Origin: Clostridium_AD estertheticum_D
Lineage (GTDB): Bacteria; Bacillota; Clostridia; Clostridiales; Clostridiaceae
Assembly (NCBI RefSeq): GCF_018861295.1
Contig: NZ_JAHLDM010000004.1
Coordinates: 62,001 to 126,000 of the forward strand
DNA: 64,000 nucleotides
Direction: 5' to 3'
The notes below the pieces were generated by a model, which worked only from the letters and a program-made list of their open reading frames with translations, was not told where the DNA came from and did not search any database. Numbering within the stretch: the first letter of the stretch is position 1; each line of letters starts with the position of its first letter. Shown here piece by piece: positions 25,453-33,386 of this stretch. The position numbers and the translations under genes were made by a program.

Positions 25453-26607
25453 CTAATTGCCAAATAGTTTAACAGCCTGTTTCATTTTATTGATAATATC
25501 CACACCAAATGGACAGTTTTTCATACATGCTCCACATTCTATGCACTCACTTGCGTGGTGCTCTAATAAGTCATAATGATTTTTTAATGTTTCAGGAACA
25601 TTCTCTTGAATTAATGATAAATCTAAATATTTATTTACTAATGCAATATCTATCTTTTTTGAACAAGGGGCACAATGCCCACAATACATACAATGTCCGC
25701 TAAATGAACTTCTTGGCGCATTTGCAATAACTTCGCTATAATCCTTTTCTTTACTACTTGTAGTCACATAGGCCATTGCTGCAAGTATTTGAGAACTATT
25801 ATCTACTCCCACCATTACGGAGGCAACTGCAGGTCTAGTTAAACAATAATGTAAACACTGTACCGGGGTCAGTGCTTTTTCAAAAGGCGATTCTTTTTCA
25901 TTTAATAACACTCCGGCAGCATATCCTTTCATAACAGTTAAAGCAACACCGGCATTTTCACAAGTTTGGTATAGCTTATCGCGTTTTGGATCAATACCTT
26001 CATAAGTCCTGTCCTTAAAAGTATTTTTTTCAAATAGTATGTTTACATCTTCAGTGGCTGGTAACATATCATAAGCAGCATTGATACTAAATAAAATTAC
26101 ATCAACCATTCCCGTTTCCACTGCTCTAAAAGCAATATCTGTATTATGTGTTGATATTCCTATAGACTTAATTATCCCTTTTTCTTTTAATTCTTTTGCA
26201 TATTTAATTATTTCTCCATTAAAAATGTTATCAAAATCCTTTTGATCATCAATATAATGAATCATCCCTACATCCACATAGTCCAGCTTCATTCTAGTTA
26301 AAAAATCTTCATATGCACTGACAACTTCATTTAAGTCCCTTGTACGTCTATATTGTCCTTTATCCCAGGTAGAACCTAGATGTCCTTCAATAACAAAACT
26401 GCTTCGAGGATATTTACTTAACGCTTTACCCACATTACTTCGGACCTCCGGATTTGAATTGTATATATCAAAAAAATTAACACCTTCATTTATTGCACAA
26501 TCAATAATTGCTTCGCATCCGTCATAACCTTTTTTCTCAAATCCCTCACCGCCAATACCAATGGCACTTACTTTAATTCCTGTTCTTCCTAAAATTCGAT
26601 ATTCCAT
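25453..26607 (-). CDS. Aldo/keto reductase with C-terminal 4Fe-4S ferredoxin domain
   Basis: 384 residues from ATG 26607, preceded by GGGGGT; an upstream start 5 codons earlier overlaps that site. The AKR barrel (MEYRILGRTGIKVSAIGIGGEG, catalytic Asp/Tyr/Lys/His region with FFDIYNS and VGMIHYIDD) fills about residues 1-280. A C-terminal module has CMYCGHCAPCSKKI and CIECGACMKNCPFGVD, two cluster-binding motifs. AKR-ferredoxin fusions are common in anaerobes and reduce aldehydes or ketones with electrons that may come from ferredoxin. It lies 59 bp ahead of the MerR gene and downstream of a MerR-type promoter. Confidence 0.92.
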   Translation of the reverse strand: MEYRILGRTGIKVSAIGIGGEGFEKKGYDGCEAIIDCAINEGVNFFDIYNSNPEVRSNVGKALSKYPRSSFVIEGHLGSTWDKGQYRRTRDLNEVVSAYEDFLTRMKLDYVDVGMIHYIDDQKDFDNIFNGEIIKYAKELKEKGIIKSIGISTHNTDIAFRAVETGMVDVILFSINAAYDMLPATEDVNILFEKNTFKDRTYEGIDPKRDKLYQTCENAGVALTVMKGYAAGVLLNEKESPFEKALTPVQCLHYCLTRPAVASVMVGVDNSSQILAAMAYVTTSSKEKDYSEVIANAPRSSFSGHCMYCGHCAPCSKKIDIALVNKYLDLSLIQENVPETLKNHYDLLEHHASECIECGACMKNCPFGVDIINKMKQAVKLFGN

Positions 26608-26714
26608 ATCGTATACCCCCAAATAATTATTTATCTTATAAAATATGTATTACTTATTTCCCCACTTCCAAATCCTTATCGATTAAATTGCATGAAAGGT
26701 AGTCCATTTCCCAC

Positions 26715-27150
26715 TCATATACCTGAATACATAAATAATCCCCTTAACAATCCAGTCAATAAACATAGCCACCCATGTGCCGAACATTCCTCATAATCCC
26801 CAGCACCGACACATCTTGATATAACCACAGTTAATCCAAGACCAATTGCCATACCTGGTAACACTTGAAACATTACAATGGTTCCTGACACCGAATTTGC
26901 TGCAATTGCTGCTGTACCAAAAGTAGCAACAAGACTGAGTACAATAATTCTTCCCAGATAAAACAAACCATTTTCCACTTCAAATGGAACACCAATACTT
27001 AAGATTTTTTTAATCATTGGCCAGTTAAATTTGTGTTTTAAACTTTTCTTTATATATATTGGATTCCTTTTGTTTAAAGCTAAGGTGATAATAATAACTG
27101 CAGCCGCAATACGTGTTATTAATATTGGTATAGTTCATACAGATCCAACG
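26715..27150 (-). pseudogene. MATE-family efflux pump fragment
   Basis: Readable pieces: 27017-26715 (100 residues: IGVPFEVENGLFYLGRIIVLS … AANSVSGTIVMFQVLPGMAIGLGL) and, continuous upstream, ITRIAAAVIIITLALNKRN and KSLKHKFNWPMIKKIL. A TGA interrupts the expected GSVWTIP segment at about 27137, and both the N-terminal ~170 and the C-terminal ~150 residues are gone. MATE pumps export drugs by Na+/H+ antiport. This one is dead, but it still lies directly behind the intact MerR-type promoter, suggesting the operon originally carried an efflux gene. Confidence 0.8.
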
Positions 27151-27159
27151 CCTTGTAAT

Positions 27160-27190
27160 AGTTTATCATCTGGAGTGAACTCCAAGTCAA
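27160..27190 (-). promoter_or_regulatory. MerR-type promoter A (aldo/keto reductase-MerR operon)
   Basis: Minus-strand -35 TTGACT (27190-27185), exactly 19 bp, then TAAACT. The spacer holds the dyad TGGAGT-TC-ACTCCA (27171-27184). Long spacer plus central dyad is the hallmark of MerR-activated promoters; this dyad is the GGAGT class. Confidence 0.8.
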
Positions 27191-27325
27191 GCGGTTTTAT
27201 AAAAAATTTTGAAAAGCCTGCCCTTTCGTCTTAACTCAAAGTTATTCACAATTACAAAGTTTTATAATCCCATATAAAGCAAAAAGAATGTACCCATTAC
27301 AGATACACTCCCCTCTTACTTCGGC

Positions 27326-27367
27326 TTATATTTTAAATATATTTTCAATATCTGCATTTGCAAACCT
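27326..27367 (-). pseudogene. C-terminal scrap of an iron alcohol dehydrogenase
   Basis: Thirteen codons ending in a stop read RFANADIENIFKI, matching the end of the alcohol dehydrogenases in this window (QNDIENIFRM at 30847; AQDLENIYRL at 43403). Nothing else of the gene is left. The rest of 27235-27408 shows no feature. Confidence 0.4.
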
Positions 27368-27408
27368 CTACTGGCGAATCAAGATTTATAATGCTCAATG
27401 AGCCGTCT

Positions 27409-27600
27409 TTATTTATCCAATGCCTTTTTTGTTATTGGATCGCTTTCTTTTTCAGGCAGTAGATGAAAATTTACAAGTAGAGTGTCAACCCTTACTTGTA
27501 TACGAGTTTTATTTCCGCAAATCGGATAAATTATCCACTTAAATTCACACATTTTCGTTCCTACTGTATTTGCCTTTATTATGAATATCAATTCGTCCAA
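27409..27600 (-). pseudogene. Remnant of a cysteine-rich KTR-domain protein
   Basis: From an internal Met (27552) the frame reads CEFKWIIYPICGNKTRIQ, followed by a degenerate continuation NFHLLPEKESDP. This resembles the small zinc-ribbon KTR proteins (KW..CP.CGNKTR) carried by Tn916-like conjugative elements. The first CxxC has lost a cysteine (YPIC instead of CPVC) and the second zinc knuckle is missing, so it is a decayed copy. It suggests past residence of a conjugative element here. Confidence 0.5.
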
Positions 27601-27664
27601 GAAAGTATGTGATATATTTCTAAATGTAAGTATCCTTTGCTTTTGTGTTGTATACTCAAAACTG

Positions 27665-28294
27665 TTAACGAATAAAGTGCGTTTTCATACGTGGCTCATA
27701 CTTTGGTGCGGGAACACCGTTTTTGCGTCCTGCTTCAATGTTTTTTAAGAGCCACGCCATATTTTCACCGAGTGTTCGCATGGTCTGTAATCCTTCCTCG
27801 TCCTTGCGCACATCATCAGGGGTGAAACCATGTACCTGGTTCCAATACTGAGAGGACACGATAGGCATATTGCAAATCGTGAAGTATTTATTCAGTTGGT
27901 CAAATGCTGCTGATGCACCACCTCGACGGCAGGATACAACAGATGCGCCGAGTTTTCCAGCCATACGGGGTTCACTACAAAAGAACAGGCGATTTAAAAA
28001 AGATGTGAGTTGTCCGGTCGCTCCTGCATAATATACGGGCGATCCAACTACAATCGCATCAATATCATCCAGTACAGTCAATACGCTATTGACTTGATCG
28101 TCAAACACACATTTGCCTGTTTGAACGCATTTCATGCAGGCAATACAACCTGCAATAGGTTTCTTACCCAAATACAAGATTTCGGCTTCAATATCGTGTT
28201 TATCAAGCGTATCTGCAATTTCCGAAAGCGCTGTGTAGGTACATCCATGCTCGTTTGGACTTCCATTGATAAGTAACACTTTTACAGTGCTCAT
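27665..28294 (-). CDS. NADPH-dependent FMN reductase / flavodoxin-like protein
   Basis: 209 residues. The flavodoxin-like FMN phosphate loop is LLINGSPNEHGCTYTAL at the N-terminus. GSPVYYAGATGQLTSFLNRLF is the second FMN-contact loop. Between them CIACMKCVQTGKC provides a Cys-rich segment typical of iron-sulfur flavoproteins or substrate gating. Such enzymes reduce quinones, azo or nitro compounds or act as electron shuttles. AGGAGG precedes ATG 28294. It is the last gene of the four-gene operon starting at 29897 under probable HxlR control, and it has a broken close relative at 34350. Confidence 0.9.
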   Translation of the reverse strand: MSTVKVLLINGSPNEHGCTYTALSEIADTLDKHDIEAEILYLGKKPIAGCIACMKCVQTGKCVFDDQVNSVLTVLDDIDAIVVGSPVYYAGATGQLTSFLNRLFFCSEPRMAGKLGASVVSCRRGGASAAFDQLNKYFTICNMPIVSSQYWNQVHGFTPDDVRKDEEGLQTMRTLGENMAWLLKNIEAGRKNGVPAPKYEPRMKTHFIR

Positions 28295-28333
28295 AATAAT
28301 ACCTCCTAAAATTTCTTATTCCTTTATTTTGTT

Positions 28334-28882
28334 TTAATTAATCGTAACGCCCAGATTTCTGGCTTCTTCTAAAACAGACTTGCCTTTAATATCCCCGACA
28401 GCCATCACACCACCAGCGAGCACCTGACCGAGGTCGTTCCAGTTCAGGTGTTTCATCAAAGATTTGTAATAGTAGACAGTTTCCTCAAAGCCATAACCCT
28501 CAGCTGCCATAAGAAGAATTGCGTCCTTCTGTGGATTGCGATAGTTAGGATCGCATTCAGCAACCGCAAACAGGCGGTCAAAAGCAACCTTTAATTGACC
28601 GCTAATGCTCCAGTAATACAGCGGAGATGCAAGCACAACTATGTCAGCTTCTTTGTAGAACGGATAAATTTTATTCATGTCATCCGTCTGTACGCAAGGG
28701 CTTTCAGAATTTTTGCCACCGCTAAAGCAGCCTTTGCATCCATTAACGTTCATGCCATCCAAAAAAAATGTTGTAACGATATTGCCGGCTTCCTCTGCAC
28801 CTTTTGTAAATGCCTGAATTAATGCGGAAGTGTTGCCCTTTGGTCTTGGGCTACCATTCAGAATAATAATTTTTTTAATCAT
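28334..28882 (-). CDS. NAD(P)H-dependent oxidoreductase, flavodoxin-like fold
   Basis: 182 residues: FMN loop ILNGSPRPKGNTSALIQAF, central Cys motif GCKGCFSGGKNSESPC, and ASPLYYWSISGQLKVAFDRLF. It is a member of the NADPH-dependent FMN-reductase family with the gut-clostridial NGSPR start. It sits 39 bp upstream of the previous gene and 13 bp downstream of the next, in the same operon. Probable role: two-electron reduction of quinones or nitro/azo compounds, avoiding radical cycling. Confidence 0.9.
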   Translation of the reverse strand: MIKKIIILNGSPRPKGNTSALIQAFTKGAEEAGNIVTTFFLDGMNVNGCKGCFSGGKNSESPCVQTDDMNKIYPFYKEADIVVLASPLYYWSISGQLKVAFDRLFAVAECDPNYRNPQKDAILLMAAEGYGFEETVYYYKSLMKHLNWNDLGQVLAGGVMAVGDIKGKSVLEEARNLGVTIN

Positions 28883-28895
28883 ATTTAAAATCTCC

Positions 28896-29441
28896 TTAAA
28901 ATAAATCGGCCAGCGCCGCCGCTTTTTTTATACCATCAGTTTTATCAATATCGCCAGTATTGAGAACATTGAGAACCAGCACCTCGCCGACAGATTTCCA
29001 TTTTAGCAAAGCCGCGATACGCTCGTAAGGAATTCGAACACCGTCCATTACAGATATATCATTTTCCTCACAACAGGTGATCAGAGCGCACTCCTTTCCA
29101 GCGATATTCTTACCGCCAACTACAAAGCAGAATAGCTTATCAATTGCAGCTTTTATCTGCGAAGGCATAGAATACCAGTAAACCGGCATGGTGAACACGA
29201 TTGCGTCCGCTTCTTCAATTGCCGGAGCCATTTTGTTAAAGTCATCATCAAAGCTGCATGGCTTTCCAGTCTTGAAGCAAGTTTCGCAGGCGTGACAGCC
29301 TCCTAAGGTCATTCCAGCCGCATCAAAGCGGGTGATGGTGTGGCCTTTTGCCTCGGCAGCTTTAATAAAAGCCTCAGTCATTGCAAAGCTGTTTCCTGTT
29401 TTCCGGGGACTGCCGGTAATAATTACAATTCTTTTTCTCAT
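28896..29441 (-). CDS. NAD(P)H-dependent oxidoreductase, flavodoxin-like fold
   Basis: 181 residues with IITGSPRKTGNSFAMTEAF, the Cys motif GCHACETCFKTGKPC and FTMPVYWYSMPSQIKAAIDKLF. It is the same family as its two neighbours but clearly diverged from them, so the operon carries three paralogues that are not recent copies. GGAGATAAAAC precedes the start. It probably binds FMN as a dimer in the cytoplasm; the electron acceptor is unknown. Confidence 0.9.
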   Translation of the reverse strand: MRKRIVIITGSPRKTGNSFAMTEAFIKAAEAKGHTITRFDAAGMTLGGCHACETCFKTGKPCSFDDDFNKMAPAIEEADAIVFTMPVYWYSMPSQIKAAIDKLFCFVVGGKNIAGKECALITCCEENDISVMDGVRIPYERIAALLKWKSVGEVLVLNVLNTGDIDKTDGIKKAAALADLF

Positions 29442-29516
29442 GTTTTATCTCCTTTTTTGTTTTAATTGTTTAGAAAAAGTGGCTGGATGTTTCAACCTAA
29501 TCACCTTGTCTCAAAA

Positions 29517-29897
29517 TTACTTTTTGATTGTGTTGGAATTCTGGTTGTAAACCTTAGCTACGACCTTCCAGCCGTCCTCCATCTTCATCATCATCAAATA
29601 ATCAGTGAAGTTGTGTCCGCCCCAGTTATCCTCGATAACCTGTACGATGGCTACGGTTTCCTCGATGGTGAGAACGTCAACACGATAAACATATTTCGGA
29701 TCAGAACCTGCATTATCTAGGTTGTCGTAGAGATTTTGGATACCGCCGTGCTCCAGTCTGCCGTCCAGATAGCCAAACATTACTGCTTCGTCATAGAAAT
29801 ACGGTTTGCAGATTTCACTTTTACCCGTGGCAACAGCCTCGGCAAACTTTCTTGCTGCCTTTTCAACTGCTTCGTAATCGCTAATATTGTTTCTCAT
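29517..29897 (-). CDS. NTF2-like (SnoaL/lumazine-binding type) small protein
   Basis: 126 residues with the alpha+beta cone fold pattern of NTF2-like proteins: AVEKAARKFAEAVATG, then ICKPYFYDEAVMFGYLDG and the final strands WKVVAKVYNQ. Members act as hydratases, cyclases, isomerases or ligand carriers, and no catalytic residues can be assigned here. It is the first gene of the flavoprotein operon (AAGGAG before ATG 29897), and the palindrome at 29934 lies 37 bp upstream. Context suggests handling of a quinone-like or aromatic molecule, which is an inference. Confidence 0.82.
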   Translation of the reverse strand: MRNNISDYEAVEKAARKFAEAVATGKSEICKPYFYDEAVMFGYLDGRLEHGGIQNLYDNLDNAGSDPKYVYRVDVLTIEETVAIVQVIEDNWGGHNFTDYLMMMKMEDGWKVVAKVYNQNSNTIKK

Positions 29898-29933
29898 GAT
29901 AAAAGACTCCTTTTTAATAATTTATTATAATAA

Positions 29934-29946
29934 GGATCATTGATCC
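29934..29946. promoter_or_regulatory. GGATCATTGATCC palindrome, possible HxlR operator
   Basis: A perfect 6-bp inverted repeat around one central base lies between the flavoprotein operon and the divergent HxlR gene, within 50 bp of the operon start. HxlR-type dimers bind short palindromes of this kind. Confidence 0.5.
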
Positions 29947-29957
29947 AAGTTATCTGA

Positions 29958-30062
29958 TTAGATGTTGTTGGCAATTTCATATCCACCCAAAACCGCCTGC
30001 ATGATTTTTCCAACTTGTATGCCGTCGCCGGAATCACAAATCACGGCACCGTTGTCGGAAAG
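29958..30062 (-). pseudogene. C-terminal fragment of an unidentified protein
   Basis: About 34 codons ending in a stop read DNGAVICDSGDGIQVGKIMQ and end in GGYEIANNI. The frame is closed upstream by TAA at 30063, so no start exists. The amino-acid pattern looks genuinely coding, but I do not recognise the family. GC content is higher than in the surroundings, matching the adjacent operon. Confidence 0.35.
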
Positions 30063-30192
30063 TTAGATTTGATTGACAACAATGTTTTTATCTACTACGA
30101 TTATATTGCAAATAGGAAATCAATCAAGTACGCACATCTATGTGCGATACTAACAAAAGCGTTTAATACTTACCAAAAGGAGAGTGTAAAAG

Positions 30193-30540
30193 ATGGGCAT
30201 ATCATGTATTGCAGATGCTGATCTTGAAAAAACAGGATTCAGCTATACATTGTCCCTTATCAACGGCAAATATAAAATGGTGATTCTCTATTGTCTCATG
30301 GAGTTCAAGGTAGTAAGGTTCAATGAGATGAAGAAGTACATCAATACAATTTCGTATAAAACTTTGAGTGTGATGCTGAAAGGATTGGAAGCAGATCACT
30401 TGATCCATCGGGAAGAGTATCCACAGATTCCTCCAAAGGTGGAATACAGCCTAACTGAGCGCGGCAAGTCGCTAATACCGATTCTAGACAGTATGTGTGA
30501 ATGGGGTGACAATGTCAGATGTTGTAATGAAAAAATTTGA
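30193..30540 (+). CDS. HxlR-family transcriptional regulator
   Basis: 115 residues with the HxlR winged helix: TLSLINGKYKMVILYCLME, RFNEMKKYINTISYKTLSVMLK and the wing PPKVEYSLTERGKSL. Cys5 near the N-terminus is placed like the redox-sensing cysteine of YodB-type members, which respond to quinones and diamide. Additional cysteines sit at the C-terminus. It is divergent from the flavoprotein/NTF2 operon (27665-29897), the usual arrangement for this family. AAAGGAG precedes the start by 12 bp, a little long. Confidence 0.9.
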   Translation: MGISCIADADLEKTGFSYTLSLINGKYKMVILYCLMEFKVVRFNEMKKYINTISYKTLSVMLKGLEADHLIHREEYPQIPPKVEYSLTERGKSLIPILDSMCEWGDNVRCCNEKI

Positions 30541-30640
30541 TGCAAGAAATCTTATAGGTATATGTCCAATTTGTGGTGGTAATATTGTAGAGAGTTTTAA
30601 GGCATATAGCTTGAGCAATAAAAGGAATGTCTTAAACTAA
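30527..30640 (+). pseudogene. Topoisomerase-type zinc-ribbon fragment
   Basis: Overlapping the HxlR stop, 37 codons from ATG 30527 read FDARNLIGICPICGGNIVES. This resembles one zinc-ribbon repeat (IG.CP.CGG.V.E) at the C-terminus of type-IA topoisomerases of plasmids and conjugative elements; the second CxxC is missing. It is likely a scar of a mobile element. After it, 30641-30846 contains an imperfect 11-bp inverted repeat (around 30705 and 30752) that may terminate transcription. Confidence 0.45.
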
Positions 30641-30846
30641 CGGGTGGAAGTCTATAGTTGGCAAAAGGCTAACTGGAAATCAATCAATACAACTTATTAA
30701 AAAAGGCACATCAAGGTCTCTGATACTTCAGAGTTTTCTTGACATGCCATTTATTATATATATTGTACACAAGGATAGCCTGTACCAAAACAACTAGAGC
30801 ACGCCTGCTTTTGATGCAAGTGCGTTACAGTTAATCAACTAAATTA

Positions 30847-32013
30847 TTAAAGACACATTCTAAATATATTTTCAATATCGTTCTGATTCAATGATTTAAA
30901 TGCTGGAAGCACTCCACCCATACATGCTTTCTTTGCCATCACTGCAAAATTAGATTCATCGATACCGATTTGTGTAAATGTACTCTTTAAACCTAATTTA
31001 GTAAATAAGAAATCTTTTACAAGTTCAATGCTCTTCTTTGCAACCTCCATAGGTTCCATTCTATTATCAATTCCAAATACATTGATACCAAACTGATAGA
31101 ATTTTGATACTGTTGTCTCATCTAATGTGTACTCCATCCAATGTGGTGTTAAAATAGCAAGACCTAAGCCATGAGTAATATCATAAATTGCAGATAGCTC
31201 ATGTTCCATTGGATGACAACTCCATGCCTGACGTTTTCCACCATTGATGTATCCGTTAATTGCCCATGATGATGTCCACATCAGATTGGCACGTGCCTCA
31301 TAATTATCTGGCTCTGCTAATGCAATAGGTGCATATTTAATAACAGTTTTCATGAGCCCTTCCATTACACAATCTAACATGTAGAGATCTTGATCCATGT
31401 TAAAATAAACTTCCATAATATGATTTAACATATCTGCTGCACCAGAAGCAGTCTGAAACTTGCTTACTGTGTAAGTATTAGTAGGATCAAGAAAAGAAAC
31501 TTTTGGTTGCATTGGTGGGAAAATCATACCAATCTTGTCCTTTGTATCAGGATTGCTAATAACTCCGCCTGCATCCATTTCAGAGCCTGTAGCTGCAAGT
31601 GTTAGCACGGTAATAACAGGAAGACATTTTTCTACTGGTGTCTTGCCCAATAAAATATCCCAAGCATCTCCATCATAATAGGTAGCTGCTCCAATATATT
31701 TAGTACAGTCTAAAACAGACCCACCACCAACTGCTAAAAGCACATCTATTCCTTCTTTTTTACAGATGTCTGCACCAGCATTTACTGAGCTAACACGTGG
31801 ATTAGGATCAATGCCATTTAACTCAAAAATCTCTAAACCAGCATTCTTAATTTCTGCTATAATTTTGTCATAAAGACCGTTTTTCTTAATTGAACCTCCT
31901 CCATATGTCAAAAGTACTTTTTTTCCATATTTATTTAATTCCTCACCAAGGTGTTCTAATTGATTTTCACCAAAATAGACTTTTGTTGGAATATCATATA
32001 TAAAATTATTCAT
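30847..32013 (-). CDS. Iron-containing alcohol dehydrogenase (BDH-like)
   Basis: 388 residues starting MNNFIYDIPTKVYFG; an in-frame ATG four codons earlier (32025) is also possible, neither having a strong ribosome binding site. Group III ADH features: NAD(P) loop VGGGSVLDCTKYIG (about residue 95), TGSEMDAGGVI, and metal ligands in the region HIMEVYF … GWSCHPMEHELS-like segment (here WSCHPMEHELSAIYDITHGLGLA). Such enzymes interconvert aldehydes and alcohols with NADPH or NADH. It follows the cupin gene under MerR-type promoter C. It is one of four paralogues in the window. Confidence 0.92.
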   Translation of the reverse strand: MNNFIYDIPTKVYFGENQLEHLGEELNKYGKKVLLTYGGGSIKKNGLYDKIIAEIKNAGLEIFELNGIDPNPRVSSVNAGADICKKEGIDVLLAVGGGSVLDCTKYIGAATYYDGDAWDILLGKTPVEKCLPVITVLTLAATGSEMDAGGVISNPDTKDKIGMIFPPMQPKVSFLDPTNTYTVSKFQTASGAADMLNHIMEVYFNMDQDLYMLDCVMEGLMKTVIKYAPIALAEPDNYEARANLMWTSSWAINGYINGGKRQAWSCHPMEHELSAIYDITHGLGLAILTPHWMEYTLDETTVSKFYQFGINVFGIDNRMEPMEVAKKSIELVKDFLFTKLGLKSTFTQIGIDESNFAVMAKKACMGGVLPAFKSLNQNDIENIFRMCL

Positions 32014-32051
32014 CGTAATTCTCATTTTTGATTATAATGTGTTCATTTTAT

Positions 32052-32468
32052 TTATTTTAACTTTCCGTACACTTCATCTGTAACTGCTTCTAACCATTCA
32101 TTAGAGGCATCTTCTGCGGGCACTTCCACTGCCAAGTGTGAAAAAGTACTGTCTTTTGCTGCTCCATGCCAATGTTTTACTTCAGCTGGAATGTTAACAA
32201 CATCACCTGGATGTAACTCCTGCACCTCTTTTTCCCATTCTTGATACCATCCTCTTCCCTCTGTTACGAGAAGAATCTGACCACCTTTATGATGAATATG
32301 CCAATTATTACGGCATGCTGGTTCAAATGTTACATTTCCAATTGGTACACCAGTAGTCGTAAGCATATTTAAATATGCCTGGCCAATAAAATATTTGGAA
32401 AACTTCTCTGGAAGTGGCTCTCCTTTTGGAAAAATTGTATTGTTATTTAAATCCTTTTTATTACTCAT
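32052..32468 (-). CDS. Cupin-domain protein
   Basis: 138 residues, a single cupin barrel with motif 1 NNWHIHHKGGQILLVTEGRG (metal ligands His/His/Gln-or-Glu) and motif 2 PGDVVNIPAEVKHWHGA. These small cupins often accompany carboxymuconolactone-decarboxylase-like proteins, as here (32557). The function is unknown; possible roles are an isomerase or a lyase acting on keto-acids, or detoxification. GGAGATTATATA precedes ATG 32468. It is the first gene behind MerR-type promoter C. Confidence 0.9.
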   Translation of the reverse strand: MSNKKDLNNNTIFPKGEPLPEKFSKYFIGQAYLNMLTTTGVPIGNVTFEPACRNNWHIHHKGGQILLVTEGRGWYQEWEKEVQELHPGDVVNIPAEVKHWHGAAKDSTFSHLAVEVPAEDASNEWLEAVTDEVYGKLK

Positions 32469-32509
32469 ATTATATAATCTCCTTTTACAATAAAATTTAC
32501 AACATAATC

Positions 32510-32540
32510 ATTCTACTACCTAGAGTTAACTTCAAGCCAA
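32510..32540 (-). promoter_or_regulatory. MerR-type promoter C (cupin-alcohol dehydrogenase)
   Basis: Minus-strand TTGGCT (32540-32535), 19 bp, TAGAAT. The spacer contains TTGAAGTTAACTCTAG, whose core AAGTTAACT is the class-2 dyad. It lies in the gap between the decarboxylase-like gene and the cupin, so it is an internal promoter. Confidence 0.75.
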
Positions 32541-32556
32541 GTAATAGCTTCAGCTT

Positions 32557-33318
32557 TTATTTTGCTATCTGAGTAGCTGCATTATTTACGCAGCTAAGTG
32601 CATTAAGACTTCTCGGATAACCTATGAACGGTAGGCACTGTGAAATAATCTTAATTAAAAACTGCTTATCATTACCAATCTTCATATTGGCTACAGCATG
32701 ACTTGTAAGTTGTGACTCACAACCACCCTGTGCGAATAAGAAACAGAAAGTAATCATTTCGCGCTGTTTGTAATCAAGGCCGCTACGTGTATAATAATCA
32801 CCAAAGCAATTATCAGCTAACCAATGATTGATGTGTCGTGATTCCTGTGGTCCTGATTTATAGAATTCTTTCATTCCATCTCCAAAGATGTCAACTTGTG
32901 CCTGAACTCCTTTTTCTAAACGATTTTCAGTTGTAGTATTTGACTGTCCTTCAAGTGGTAACTTAATACCCCTTGCTGTTAGTACATCATTAATACCATG
33001 AAGAAATGGTAGTACCCTTCCAATTCCGAGGTAAGCTACGGCCTGATATACAATTTCTTTCACTTCTACTGGTATTACTCCAAAATTAAGTGCAGCAGGT
33101 ACCATTGCCTTGAACTCATCGATACCTTGACATCCAATTAATGTCGCAATAATTGCCATCATTCTAGTATGATCGTCCAAATCATCCTGATTTACAACTT
33201 CATCAAATGTAAAGTTATCAAATCGCTCAACAAATTCTGGGTCTGTTTCTAATAACTTTGATGCATAGCCTGGAAACATCTTTTCATGATACTCTTTTGA
33301 AAAGTCTGTAATTGCCAT
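32557..33318 (-). CDS. Carboxymuconolactone-decarboxylase-family protein (two domains)
   Basis: 253 residues containing two CMD/AhpD-like helical repeats: DDHTRMMAIIATLIGCQG (about residue 46) and LDYKQREMITFCFLFAQGGC with the trailing His in SHA (about residue 180). The AhpD CxxC pair is not present; single cysteines remain. In this family members act as decarboxylases, gamma-lactone enzymes or peroxidase partners, and the two-domain form next to a cupin is common in anaerobes but uncharacterised. It lies between the DUF362 gene and promoter C, with GGAGAAATT before its start. Confidence 0.9.
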   Translation of the reverse strand: MAITDFSKEYHEKMFPGYASKLLETDPEFVERFDNFTFDEVVNQDDLDDHTRMMAIIATLIGCQGIDEFKAMVPAALNFGVIPVEVKEIVYQAVAYLGIGRVLPFLHGINDVLTARGIKLPLEGQSNTTTENRLEKGVQAQVDIFGDGMKEFYKSGPQESRHINHWLADNCFGDYYTRSGLDYKQREMITFCFLFAQGGCESQLTSHAVANMKIGNDKQFLIKIISQCLPFIGYPRSLNALSCVNNAATQIAK

Positions 33319-33386
33319 TTTTAATTTCTCCTTTATTTTACTCCAAAAAGGATTACAAGTTCCTCGATCATAGGCAGCAATAATTT

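Noticed and set aside
29466..29720. Plus-strand ORFs opposite the NTF2-like and FMN-reductase genes
   Set aside because: Shadow frames without ribosome binding sites or family similarity.
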